DNA from: a virus
Reading direction: 5' to 3' (one strand)
IMG/VR virus record: IMGVR_UViG_3300017767_002783
Location: 1-64,000 of that record
DNA: 64,000 nucleotides
Numbering within the stretch: position 1 is the first letter of the stretch; every line of letters starts with the position of its first letter. This document shows, one piece after another, positions 1 to 8,586 of the stretch. The notes beneath the pieces are model-generated. The model saw only the letters and a program-made list of their open reading frames with translations. It ran no database searches and was not told where the DNA came from. Position numbers and translations under genes: made by a program.

Positions 1-1
1 A

Positions 2-1174
2 AAATATCAAGAATACTTTGGTGGTTCTATTTTATTCACAAAAGAACAATACGAAACTATAAATGGTTATTCTAATGGATACTTTAATTGGGGAATGGAA
101 GATGATGATTTATTATATCGTGTAAAGAAAAAAGGTTTAGCTAAAGAAACATTTATGAATCACGAATCAGACGAAGAAAGAAACTTTATACGATTAGATG
201 GACTATCAAATTACATAAAAATAAATCCAAATGAATCAATACGAGAAGTAACAAGTAAAAGTTTTACAATGTCTGTAATGGTAAGGGCAGAAGATAGATT
301 TGATATTCCTAAATACTTAATAGGAGATGTTGAGAATAGGAAATTTATTCATCAGTACATTTTTGGACGACCATCATTTCAAATGGGATTAGGTTGGGAT
401 AATTCAGATGCATATTCTTTTGGATTGTTTGACCAAAAAAATAATCATTCTTATATGTGGATAAAAAGACCACCAGATGTTTGGACACATTTAATGGTTA
501 CGGTAGATGTTGATAATAGTAAACTTAGATTTTATTTAAATGGAGAAGAATCAGATTCACGATTCGGTCATGGTTCACAATCACCATTAGAATTCAAATC
601 ACCTTTAAAAAAATATGGTGGTAATCCATTTTATATAGGTGTGGGTGATCCTAACAAAGAGGAATCTAATTTCTTTGCTGGTGATATTGCACAAGTTTGT
701 TTATTTGATAGAGCCTTTAGTGATGATGAAATAAACCAATATTATAAAACTGATTATCCATTTGCAATAAATTCAAAATTACATTATGATTTTTCTAAAG
801 TAGAAAATGATATTGTTTATGATATGAGTGGTAACGGAAATCACGGACTTTTGAGAGGTGGATACATAGAATCAGAATCAATTGGTAAAATACCAAACAC
901 TACCTTACCATATAGAACTCGACCAGGTAGGTTTTTCTCACAGGCACACAAAAGAAATGATATGGTTGGTGGTAAATGGGTACATCAGAAAGATACAAGT
1001 ATCAATGAAAGAAGATTTGTTGAAGAAGTTCAAGGTGGTATGATTAATACAGATGACGATGGACTTACAGATTTAAATTATAGTGTGGTTGGTAGGAAAA
1101 CATTATTTGGTACTAAGCATGAAATGATAGATTTTAAATGTGAACAAGATATTCCAAGTCATGTGGAGTTTTAA
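2..1174 (+). CDS. GT7-type galactosyltransferase C-terminal domain fused to LamG domain, 5' truncated
   Basis: The reading frame is open from the first bases of the window, so the gene begins upstream; the Met at position 95 is internal. The first ~45 codons carry the hallmark of the GT7 (beta-1,4-galactosyltransferase) C-terminal domain: YFGGSILFTKEQY, INGYSNGYFNWG and the acidic MEDDDL, the latter matching the catalytic/Mn-binding EDDD. From about position 190 to 760 the protein looks like a LamG/concanavalin-like beta-sandwich (IRLDGLSNYIKI, FTMSVMVRAED, FYLNGEE, AGDIAQVCLFDRAFSDDEI), a fold that often binds carbohydrate. The remaining ~130 residues are unassigned. The next gene starts inside its stop (TAATG). 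GT7 and LamG calls rest on motif reading; function as a sugar transferase acting on phage or host glycan is inferred. Confidence 0.75.
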   Translation, partial: KYQEYFGGSILFTKEQYETINGYSNGYFNWGMEDDDLLYRVKKKGLAKETFMNHESDEERNFIRLDGLSNYIKINPNESIREVTSKSFTMSVMVRAEDRFDIPKYLIGDVENRKFIHQYIFGRPSFQMGLGWDNSDAYSFGLFDQKNNHSYMWIKRPPDVWTHLMVTVDVDNSKLRFYLNGEESDSRFGHGSQSPLEFKSPLKKYGGNPFYIGVGDPNKEESNFFAGDIAQVCLFDRAFSDDEINQYYKTDYPFAINSKLHYDFSKVENDIVYDMSGNGNHGLLRGGYIESESIGKIPNTTLPYRTRPGRFFSQAHKRNDMVGGKWVHQKDTSINERRFVEEVQGGMINTDDDGLTDLNYSVVGRKTLFGTKHEMIDFKCEQDIPSHVEF

Positions 1175-2475
1175 TGATTGTTTTAGGTTATGATTTTTAT
1201 AAAGATAATTCTATTCAAAAACCAAATGGTTTGATAGGTCAAAAAATAACGGATGATAATAAAGACACATCCAATATTTTTCAGTTATATTTACCGCCAT
1301 ATTTAATAGAAATGTTCGATAATTTTAAAATAGATTATAAGGCTGATTCGGTTGATAACATTGAAAAAATGAATTTAAAACATAAATGGATTTATGTATT
1401 AGATGCACTTGGTGATCCTCGTGGTTGGTTAGGTAAATATTCTAAAGATGAAAATTCAATAAAGTCTGTATTTAGTGGTGTTAGTAAAAAGGCATTAAAA
1501 CAGGTTCGAGACAATAAGGCCGTAATTATGATTTATCAGCCTATGGAAGGTTACCCTACCAATTGGTTGGGTAATGATGTTTATGAAATAATTTATAAAG
1601 AAATTAAAAAATATAAATTAAATCCCAAAAATATTTTATATGTGACTGGTAATTGGAAATTAAAAGAAGATTTCAAAAAGTGGAAACCCAAATCAAAATA
1701 TTCTAAATCAGAAAATATTGTTGTATATAGTTTTAATAATGAAAGATATTTAGATTTTAGGAATAAATGGGAAGTTGCGGATTTAAATTCTAATAAAAAA
1801 AGAAGGGCATATTTTTTATGTTATAATAGGACACCACGAGGTCATAGAATGTATTTACTTTGTCTATTGCATGGTGCTGGTTTGATTCAAAAAGGATTTG
1901 TTTCATGTTCAGAAGTGCCTACGGATAAAAACTCACAAACTATTTTTAGTGGGTTTCTACATAATTTAGGTGTTGGTGTCAATTTACGAAAAAATGCAAT
2001 TCAACTAAGACAAGAATTTGCTAAAGGTTCACCCTACATAGTGGATGTTGATGAATGGGGAACAAATCATTTTGATACATCACCACCTTGGCCATATGAA
2101 GAATCATTTTTTTCTGTAACCACTAATACTTTGTTTGAAGATGACGCATTATTTTTAGATGAAAAAATTTGGAAACCTATATTGAATTACCATCCTTTTA
2201 TTTTTGTAGGATGTTATAATAGTTTAGAAAAACTCAAAGAGTTAGGGTTTAAAACATTTCATCCTTTTATAGACGAAAGTTATGATAAAGAAAAAAATCC
2301 TGTAAAGAGAATGTTAATGATTGTTAAAGAAATAGAAAGGTTGTGTAGTTATACGATGGAAGAAATGGAAAATTGGTATGAACAATTACTTCCAAGATTA
2401 AAATACAATCATCATCATTTATTTGATAGAAAAAACTTTAGTGAGTTTTTAAAAGTGATAAAACATGAAGTATAG
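1174..2475 (+). CDS. Glycosyltransferase-like protein, paralogue family A (copy 1 of 9)
   Basis: A 433-residue protein whose C-terminal ~130 residues define a family repeated nine times in this window: an E-K motif (LDEKIWKPILNYHPFIFVG, Glu near residue 330), then LKELGFKTFHPFIDESYD and a terminal helix rich in Leu/Glu ending near KYNHHH. The E-K-x-W-x-x-(x)-HPF-x-x-x-G arrangement resembles the nucleotide-sugar-binding half of GT-B enzymes such as GT10 fucosyltransferases and GT47 exostosins. The N-terminal ~300 residues differ strongly among copies, as expected if they bind different acceptors. Overlaps its upstream neighbour by one base and its downstream paralogue by 11. Glycosyltransferase function is inferred from the motif and the neighbourhood; no signal peptide or membrane segment is visible. 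Confidence 0.6.
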   Translation: MIVLGYDFYKDNSIQKPNGLIGQKITDDNKDTSNIFQLYLPPYLIEMFDNFKIDYKADSVDNIEKMNLKHKWIYVLDALGDPRGWLGKYSKDENSIKSVFSGVSKKALKQVRDNKAVIMIYQPMEGYPTNWLGNDVYEIIYKEIKKYKLNPKNILYVTGNWKLKEDFKKWKPKSKYSKSENIVVYSFNNERYLDFRNKWEVADLNSNKKRRAYFLCYNRTPRGHRMYLLCLLHGAGLIQKGFVSCSEVPTDKNSQTIFSGFLHNLGVGVNLRKNAIQLRQEFAKGSPYIVDVDEWGTNHFDTSPPWPYEESFFSVTTNTLFEDDALFLDEKIWKPILNYHPFIFVGCYNSLEKLKELGFKTFHPFIDESYDKEKNPVKRMLMIVKEIERLCSYTMEEMENWYEQLLPRLKYNHHHLFDRKNFSEFLKVIKHEV

Positions 2476-3634
2476 TTTTATTTTTGATGATGATAATACA
2501 TCTATGGGATTTCTTGAAAATGTAAGATTTGCAGGAATTGATATCAATAGAAAATCAATTGACAATATAAAAGATGATTTAAATTATTATGTAATGTGGA
2601 GTGGTAGTGGGAATAGCATCGATAAGTCAAAGGTTGAGTTAATCAATCAAGGTAAAATGAAATTACTTTTGATTTCGGATGGTGAGGCGTTACAAGAAAT
2701 GACATTAAATTGGGCCGTAGATGTTATTAAAGATTTTAAAATAGATTCAAAACAAGTTATTTTTATGTCTTATGATTTAAGAAGTGATGAAACATATAAG
2801 TTATTATTAAAAGAATTTTCTAAATTTAGAAAATATCCATTAAGTGTTATTGGGATGGATACATATTGTTTTGAATCTCATTCAAATTTTGGTGATTTAC
2901 CGCTACCAAATAAAGATAAAAAACCATACAAATATGTTTGTTATAATGCAAACGCAAAAGAATATAGAATGTTTATGGTTACTGAACTATTTAGACGAGG
3001 ACTTGATAAACAAGGATTGATTTCTCTACTATTTAGATATGGTTCACCACAACAGATGAGTAGTGATTTTGTAAGTGAATTAGGATTTAATACAAATAAA
3101 GAATTTGGTAAATTGGTTGATAGTTACGCTAAAACAGAAATGACTAAACGAGTACCTTTAATTCTTGACCAAACTGTAAAACAAGTTGATAAAAATGATA
3201 GACCTGTTTCAGTTAATCATATAGAAAATTCATATTTTAATATAATAACAGAAAGTTATATGTACAACAAATCATTACCACAATCTCATAAAACGATTTT
3301 TGAAATGAGTGAAAAAACATATAAGGCACTTATATGTCAACCATTTATCCATTTGGGTAGTTATGGAGTTTTAGAGTATATGAAATCAATGGGATATAAA
3401 ACTTTTCCTGAATTATTTGATGAAAGTTATGATGGTATAATAAATCATACAGATAGATTGTTAGCAGTTGTGAATTCGGTAGAAAAGGCCTGTAAAATTG
3501 ATGATAGTGAATTTCATCATATTTATTGTAATGAAATTATACCAAAAGTTATTCACAATAGAAAATTGGCTAAATCTAAAAAAATTAAAGAAAAAATATG
3601 GAATAAGTTTATATCGGAGTTAGTAAAGTTATGA
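2465..3634 (+). CDS. Glycosyltransferase-like protein, paralogue family A (copy 2)
   Basis: 389 residues, ATG start overlapping the preceding paralogue. Contains the family A signature MSEKTYKALICQPFIHLG (Glu near residue 282), followed by MKSMGYKTFPELFDESYD and a helical tail ending VIHNRKLAKSKK. The upstream half (FNIITESYM, YVCYNANAKEYRMF) aligns in spacing with other copies but shares few residues. The two copies are tandem and probably arose by duplication followed by rapid divergence. Likely a sugar transferase with its own acceptor specificity; this is an inference. Confidence 0.58.
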   Translation: MKYSFIFDDDNTSMGFLENVRFAGIDINRKSIDNIKDDLNYYVMWSGSGNSIDKSKVELINQGKMKLLLISDGEALQEMTLNWAVDVIKDFKIDSKQVIFMSYDLRSDETYKLLLKEFSKFRKYPLSVIGMDTYCFESHSNFGDLPLPNKDKKPYKYVCYNANAKEYRMFMVTELFRRGLDKQGLISLLFRYGSPQQMSSDFVSELGFNTNKEFGKLVDSYAKTEMTKRVPLILDQTVKQVDKNDRPVSVNHIENSYFNIITESYMYNKSLPQSHKTIFEMSEKTYKALICQPFIHLGSYGVLEYMKSMGYKTFPELFDESYDGIINHTDRLLAVVNSVEKACKIDDSEFHHIYCNEIIPKVIHNRKLAKSKKIKEKIWNKFISELVKL

Positions 3635-4152
3635 ATGATGATTGTACTGGATATTTAAAACCATTTTGGGATGATGAATACAAACATTTGAAGTATAAAA
3701 AAATGCCATTTAATAGTAAATATGATGTATCCAAATGGAGAGAAAAGGGTTATACACAAGATGAAAAATACTTTACAGGAGAAATGTGTAATTACAACGA
3801 AAAACAACCAAGTTGGAATGAAACATTTATTTCTTGGGCTAGATATCAACACGGATTACATGATATTGGGTGTTGTTATTATCGTATGGTAACAAATGAA
3901 ATATTACCAGTACACGGAGATGATTACAAACTTTATAGAGAAAAATTTAAAGTAGAACTTGTTGATTGTTATAGAATTTTAGTATTTTTAGAAGATTGGA
4001 AAAGTGGTCATTATTTTGAATTTAATAATAGGCCAGTAGTTGATTGGAAAAGTGGTGATTATTTTATATGGAATGATAAAGTTCCACATATGGCAGCAAA
4101 TATTGGTATAGATGATAGATATACCTTACAAATAACAGGACATAAAAAATGA
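3631..4152 (+). CDS. 2-oxoglutarate/Fe(II)-dependent oxygenase-like (cupin fold) protein
   Basis: 173 residues. The pattern HGDD (H-x-D iron ligands, residues ~91-94), a central beta-strand region CYRILVFLED, GDYFIWNDKVPHMAANIG (third ligand His near residue 151) and RYTLQITG (2-oxoglutarate-binding Arg) matches the double-stranded beta-helix of 2OG/Fe(II) hydroxylases, close to aspartyl/asparaginyl beta-hydroxylase-type enzymes. The substrate is unknown. Sitting between glycosyltransferase-like genes and a sulfotransferase, it may hydroxylate a sugar, lipid or protein-bound glycan. One of three such oxygenases in the island. Confidence 0.65.
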   Translation: MNDDCTGYLKPFWDDEYKHLKYKKMPFNSKYDVSKWREKGYTQDEKYFTGEMCNYNEKQPSWNETFISWARYQHGLHDIGCCYYRMVTNEILPVHGDDYKLYREKFKVELVDCYRILVFLEDWKSGHYFEFNNRPVVDWKSGDYFIWNDKVPHMAANIGIDDRYTLQITGHKK

Positions 4153-4883
4153 AAGTTTATAATCTTACAACCGAAAAATGTGCATCTAGATCTGTCGGTG
4201 GTGCCATAGAGGTTATATTGGGTGATAAGTATTTAAAAACTTATCCTGAAAAACATTCAAAAATATTTCCTAAATTTATACAATCTTATTATCATCTTAC
4301 AACAGACGATTGGAATAATTTTGATAAATTATGTGATGATAATTATGTTTTTCAATTTGTGAGAAATCCGTTTGATAGATTTGTTTCTTCTTTTATAATG
4401 GCATATGGTGGAGATGAGGGACATAATTTTATAGCTGACGATATACCAAAACTTAGAAATCCAATATCAAAAGAAAATCAATTACTCTGTTTTAAAGATT
4501 TTTGTAAAAGAGTATCTGATAGTTTTAATGGTGGAAATTTTAATATGAATTCACACGTCATGTTACAAACTGATTGTTTAAGTTTTACTGCTAGAACTCC
4601 GAAACATAATATTATGGAGTTTGATATATGTGATTATATTGAAAGAAAAAAATATAATATTTTTAAAGTAGAAAATTATGATGAAAGTCTTGAAACACTC
4701 ACATCTGATTTTGAAAAAAATAATTTTGTTACTTTTAAATTTCTTAAAAATATTGGTAAAATAGGAGATAGGTCATCGAAGAAATTCAGTACTGATTATA
4801 GAGATTGGTATAATGATGAAACATATAATTTAATGAGTCCTCATTTTAAAAAAGAAATGGAGTTATTTAATTATGAATTTTAA
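4149..4883 (+). CDS. Sulfotransferase (Sulfotransfer_2-like)
   Basis: 244 residues. The N-terminal TTEKCASRSVGGAI is a 5'-phosphosulfate-binding loop (T-x-K-C-A-S-x-S as in carbohydrate sulfotransferases), and FVRNPFDRFVSSFI near residues 74-87 is the 3'-phosphate-binding R-x-P-x-x-R-x-x-S motif. Together these identify a PAPS-dependent sulfotransferase of the chondroitin/HNK-1 carbohydrate type. Probably adds sulfate to a phage-directed glycan, which would make the decoration anionic. ATGA overlap with the upstream oxygenase and a short overlap with the next glycosyltransferase suggest co-translation. Confidence 0.8.
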   Translation: MKVYNLTTEKCASRSVGGAIEVILGDKYLKTYPEKHSKIFPKFIQSYYHLTTDDWNNFDKLCDDNYVFQFVRNPFDRFVSSFIMAYGGDEGHNFIADDIPKLRNPISKENQLLCFKDFCKRVSDSFNGGNFNMNSHVMLQTDCLSFTARTPKHNIMEFDICDYIERKKYNIFKVENYDESLETLTSDFEKNNFVTFKFLKNIGKIGDRSSKKFSTDYRDWYNDETYNLMSPHFKKEMELFNYEF

Positions 4884-6171
4884 CAAAATATATTTACAAA
4901 ATTTGTTTATAGAAAATCCACCACACACTTCTGCAGAATTACTTTTTGAATGGGATAGGCCTCCAGATAATTCTTTTCAAATGAGCCTATATTCTGAAAT
5001 AGAAACTGCAAAAGAAACTAATAAGTATATATTATTAATTAATGTTAACTTTGATCCTTGGTATCAATTTACAGAAAATAAAGATGTACGAGATGGAGTT
5101 TTAAAATCACTAAAAGAATTTTCAAATAAAGATGAAAGATTTAAAAAATATGTCAAGGATGTGAAAAATAAAAAAGCCTTAATATGTTTTATATGTTATG
5201 AGCCGAGTAATTTTTACTTCGAACCATATACTGAATTATTTTTAAATTTTTGTAATTACTTAAAAGTAAATCAGAAAAGTACATTTTTTATGGTGCCAGA
5301 AGATTATCATGTAGATATAGAAACTAATGGGTTTGATGTAATATTTTATCCAGGTCATACACCAAGAGGATTAGAAAATTATGAAGAATTAGATGAGTAT
5401 GTAAACTTTTACAGGTTTTACAATAAACATACAAGAGATATGTACAGAGATAAACATTTTATTTCTACAAATAATGGTGGAAGAATAGGACGAACAAACA
5501 TTTATAAAATCGTAGACGATAATAATTTATACGAAAAGGGGTATTTTTCATATCTACATACAGGAGATGATACCCTTGAAGGTTTAAAACAAAATTTAAA
5601 TTGGTTTGGGCCAATTCAATGGTCACCACAATATTGGGATTATAAAGAAGAAAATAATTTAAAGTATGAAGAATTTGATGATGATTATGTACAGAAATTA
5701 TATGACAAATTACCTATTGTATTAGATATAGAAAGAATAGCTTCAGGTGAAAAATATTATTTACAACCAGGTTTTTTAAATTCTTATTTTAATATAAATT
5801 GTGAGAGTTTTGAACAAAATGATGAGTGGAGTTATTGTAGTGAAAAATCATTTAAACCATTAATTTCTTGTCAACCATTTATATTAGTGGCAGGACAAAA
5901 TCATTTAAAAACTTATAAAAAGTGGGGATATAAAACTTTTCATCCTTATATTGATGAGAGTTATGATGATGAACCAGATTACCATATACGGATGAAAATG
6001 ATTGAAAATGAAATTTTAAGATTGTGTTCTTTTACTAAAAAAGAAATACATGAATGGTATTGGAATATGAATGATATACTATTACACAATTTAAATAATT
6101 TTAAAAAAACTATAACTACCGATTCACAAAAACGATATAAGAAAATTGAGGACAAGTGGAAAAATATATAA
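4873..6171 (+). CDS. Glycosyltransferase-like protein, paralogue family A (copy 3)
   Basis: 432 residues. Carries CSEKSFKPLISCQPFILVAG (Glu near residue 323), WGYKTFHPYIDESYDDEPD and EILRLCSFTKKEIHEWYWN, the complete family A C-terminal block. The segment SYFNINCESFEQ just before it matches the S-Y-F-x-(I/V)-x-x-E-S element seen in other copies. The N-terminal half is specific to this copy. Follows the sulfotransferase with an 11-base overlap. Predicted cytoplasmic sugar transferase; substrate unknown. Confidence 0.58.
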   Translation: MNFNKIYLQNLFIENPPHTSAELLFEWDRPPDNSFQMSLYSEIETAKETNKYILLINVNFDPWYQFTENKDVRDGVLKSLKEFSNKDERFKKYVKDVKNKKALICFICYEPSNFYFEPYTELFLNFCNYLKVNQKSTFFMVPEDYHVDIETNGFDVIFYPGHTPRGLENYEELDEYVNFYRFYNKHTRDMYRDKHFISTNNGGRIGRTNIYKIVDDNNLYEKGYFSYLHTGDDTLEGLKQNLNWFGPIQWSPQYWDYKEENNLKYEEFDDDYVQKLYDKLPIVLDIERIASGEKYYLQPGFLNSYFNINCESFEQNDEWSYCSEKSFKPLISCQPFILVAGQNHLKTYKKWGYKTFHPYIDESYDDEPDYHIRMKMIENEILRLCSFTKKEIHEWYWNMNDILLHNLNNFKKTITTDSQKRYKKIEDKWKNI

Positions 6172-6935
6172 TAACAAGTGGATGTAGTTATTCTGATGTT
6201 TCAATGGGAGCGTGGCCTAAACACATTGATGAATTTTTTCCTAATGTAATTGTCAAGAATTATGGTTCTTGTGCAAGAGGAAATGACTACATTAGTCGAA
6301 CAATAATATCATCAGTGCAAAAGTTGTTAGATGATGGTGTAAAACCAAATAATATTTTTGTTTTGGGGTGTTGGTCTGGATTACAAAGACGAGATATATT
6401 AATAAATAAAGAAAGTGTTAAACAGCATTTTTCTTTATCTCATCATACAAAAAAACAAAATGAGTTGGGATTTACAAATAAATTACCAATAGGTGAGTGG
6501 GAAGGATTTAACGAGGAATGGTGGAAACTTATATCAGAAGAACAAGGTATAATAATTTCACTTGAGAATATTTTGAGAACAGAGTGGTTTTTAAGAGATA
6601 AAAAAATAAATTATAAATTTTTCAGTTTTGTTAATATTTTTGTAGATTCACATTACTTTGAGGAATGGAATCCAAAATATAATACAGAATCTAATACAAA
6701 AATTATTGAAAAATATCCAAATACTAAATATCTTTGGGATATGATAGATTGGGATAAATGGTGGTTTTGGAAAAATTATGGTGGAGTCGGTAATTGGATA
6801 TTAGAAAATGTTAAGGGTGGATATGATAAAGATGAGATTGGTGGAATGTTAGGACATAACCATCCAACTGAAAAAGGTCATAAAGAGTTTGCAGAAAAAA
6901 TAGTATCTATTTTTATAAATGATACTTATAATTAA
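6156..6935 (+). CDS. SGNH-hydrolase-like protein, family B (copy 1 of 8)
   Basis: 259 residues with a GTG start (VEKYIITSGCSYS) that overlaps the upstream gene by 16 bases. Block I is TSGCSYSD, where the Ser of G-C-S takes the place of the GDSL nucleophile; NYGSCARGNDYISR is a block II-like Gly/Asn element, and HNHPTEKGHKEFAEKI near the C-terminus matches block V with the catalytic His. This suggests an esterase or O-acyltransferase of the SGNH fold. Many bacterial glycan-modifying acetyltransferases use this fold, so a role in acylating or deacylating sugars fits the island, but no substrate can be read from the sequence. Confidence 0.6.
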   Translation: MEKYIITSGCSYSDVSMGAWPKHIDEFFPNVIVKNYGSCARGNDYISRTIISSVQKLLDDGVKPNNIFVLGCWSGLQRRDILINKESVKQHFSLSHHTKKQNELGFTNKLPIGEWEGFNEEWWKLISEEQGIIISLENILRTEWFLRDKKINYKFFSFVNIFVDSHYFEEWNPKYNTESNTKIIEKYPNTKYLWDMIDWDKWWFWKNYGGVGNWILENVKGGYDKDEIGGMLGHNHPTEKGHKEFAEKIVSIFINDTYN

Positions 6936-6948
6936 CAAAGGAGTTATT

Positions 6949-7053
6949 ATGATAAAATATTTTAAATATCTTTGGTTTAAAGTTAAAGCTTGGTATCTTT
7001 ACAAGAAGAAAATCAAAGAAATTAGAAAACGAGATCCGTTTATTTACAAATAA
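6949..7053 (+). CDS. Small basic protein (34 residues), conserved-looking
   Basis: A short frame preceded by a strong ribosome-binding site (AAAGGAG, 6937-6943, five bases before the ATG) in the only gap between two overlapping genes. It encodes a peptide rich in Lys, Tyr, Trp and Ile, starting MIKYFKYLWFKVKAWYLY and ending RKRDPFIYK. I recall similar short Lys/aromatic peptides ending in -DPFIY- from T4-like marine phages, but could not search for them. No function is evident; an amphipathic helix is likely. The good ribosome-binding site and exact fit to the gap support it being real. Confidence 0.6.
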   Translation: MIKYFKYLWFKVKAWYLYKKKIKEIRKRDPFIYK

Positions 7054-7054
7054 A

Positions 7055-7717
7055 ATGGAAATTATAGGTTTTGGTGATAGTTGGGTTGCTGGACACGGAG
7101 TAGAAGCTGACGAGAAGTATTCTGATGTTCCTAATGAAAAAGTACCTGATGAGATATTAAAAATTCGTTTAAATGGTTCTTTAATTTCACAACTGGCAAA
7201 TAAAGTAGATTGTACATGGAAAAACTATGGGTTATGTGGTGCAAGTAATAGTGAGATTTATAATTCTTTTTTAGAATGGTATAATAGTGTAAAAGTTAAT
7301 AGTAGATATGTAGTTATTGTTGGATTTACAGTTACAAGTCGTGATGTTATACCATCTAAAACTGAAAAAGAACGAGGAATTAATCGAGAATTAATAGATG
7401 AATCTGATCAGATTAGACATTTACTACTTATTTATGATAAAATTTTAAAGTTATGTAAAGATAAAAATATTAATTGTATTTTTTTCAACGCGTGGGATTC
7501 AAGTTTGGATGATAAGTATGAAAACTTTTGGAAACCATCAGATACTATGGCTAATTTTTTATTAAATAAAGAGAAGAATGTGTGGCAATATGATTGGGGA
7601 AAAAATAATTATTATAAACTTGTTGGTACACGAGGTGGTTGGCATCCAAATATTAAAGGTTATAAATACATTACAGAAGAATTATATAATTTTGGAGTGA
7701 AATTAAAAATATGGTAA
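7055..7717 (+). CDS. SGNH-hydrolase-like protein, family B (copy 2)
   Basis: 220 residues, the shortest full copy. Block I is IGFGDSWVAGHG with a canonical G-D-S, block II-like NYGLCGASNSEIYNS, a hydrophobic strand YVVIVGFTVTSRD, and the C-terminal GWHPNIKGYKYITEEL supplying the catalytic His. All SGNH landmarks are therefore present. It belongs to the G-D-S subgroup together with the copies at 14173, 20632 and 34195. Starts two bases after the small upstream gene. Probably an esterase or acyltransferase on glycans (inference). Confidence 0.62.
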   Translation: MEIIGFGDSWVAGHGVEADEKYSDVPNEKVPDEILKIRLNGSLISQLANKVDCTWKNYGLCGASNSEIYNSFLEWYNSVKVNSRYVVIVGFTVTSRDVIPSKTEKERGINRELIDESDQIRHLLLIYDKILKLCKDKNINCIFFNAWDSSLDDKYENFWKPSDTMANFLLNKEKNVWQYDWGKNNYYKLVGTRGGWHPNIKGYKYITEELYNFGVKLKIW

Positions 7718-8586
7718 ATAGGTTATTAACAATGGGATGTAGTTTTAGTTGTAATTCTTATCCTGAAATTTTACAAAACATAATGGGTGATATAGAAGTT
7801 CATAATTGGTCACGACATTCTTGTGGAAACGAACACATAATGAGGTCGGTTATATTTGGTTGTCAACAACATTATCAACAATATAAAACTTATGATAATT
7901 TATATGTTATTGTACAATGGTCAGGATTGCATAGGGTAGAAAAATTAGTTACTAAAAAAGAAACCATAGAGTTTGATGATTATTTAGAAAATGCCGAAGT
8001 TACACCAATAGTAAATTGGGATGATGATTGGGAGAGTGGTAAAAAAAGAGAATCGGGTTGGTTGTTTGGAACGGGCTGGTTTCATTTACCAATTTGGAAA
8101 AAGTGGTTTCAAACCATAGAAACTGATGAACTTGCCTTTATTAGAACTATGGAATGTATTTTAACACTACAACACTTTTTTAAATCAAATAATATAAATT
8201 ATAAAATGATAAAGATGGAAAATATTTTTAATGATTATTCGGTTGATTATTTAAAGGGGGCCACGATATCAGAACCCGATTCACAAGATTCTGGTGTGTT
8301 ATGGAATCATTTGAGCACTTTAGATACCATTAAAAATGTTTCAAAGAATACACCATTACTTAAAGATAAGTTTCCAAACGCCACTCATTTGTGGGATATG
8401 ATTGATTGGTCTAAATGGTTTTTATATAAAAATGATTTGGTTGAGAATGGTGGAATTTCAGAGTGGACTTTATTTGAGGGAAGTCGGCCTTGGTCTACCG
8501 AAGATGATGTACAACATCCAAGTATGGAAAATAGAGAATTATTTACAAGAAAAGTTTTATTAGAGGATATTGAGAAATGGAAATAA
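7711..8586 (+). CDS. SGNH-hydrolase-like protein, family B (copy 3)
   Basis: 291 residues. Block I LLTMGCSFSCNSYP, block II-like HSCGNEHIMRSVIFG, strand YVIVQWSGLHRVEKL and C-terminal HPSMENRELFTRKVL. It belongs to the G-C-S subgroup together with the copies at 6156, 8577 and 9536, all of which also share a W-S/W-x-G-x-x-R segment and an H-L-W-D-M-I-D-W stretch about 60 residues before the C-terminus. Tandem arrangement indicates local duplication. Function beyond an SGNH-type fold is unknown. Confidence 0.58.
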   Translation: MVNRLLTMGCSFSCNSYPEILQNIMGDIEVHNWSRHSCGNEHIMRSVIFGCQQHYQQYKTYDNLYVIVQWSGLHRVEKLVTKKETIEFDDYLENAEVTPIVNWDDDWESGKKRESGWLFGTGWFHLPIWKKWFQTIETDELAFIRTMECILTLQHFFKSNNINYKMIKMENIFNDYSVDYLKGATISEPDSQDSGVLWNHLSTLDTIKNVSKNTPLLKDKFPNATHLWDMIDWSKWFLYKNDLVENGGISEWTLFEGSRPWSTEDDVQHPSMENRELFTRKVLLEDIEKWK

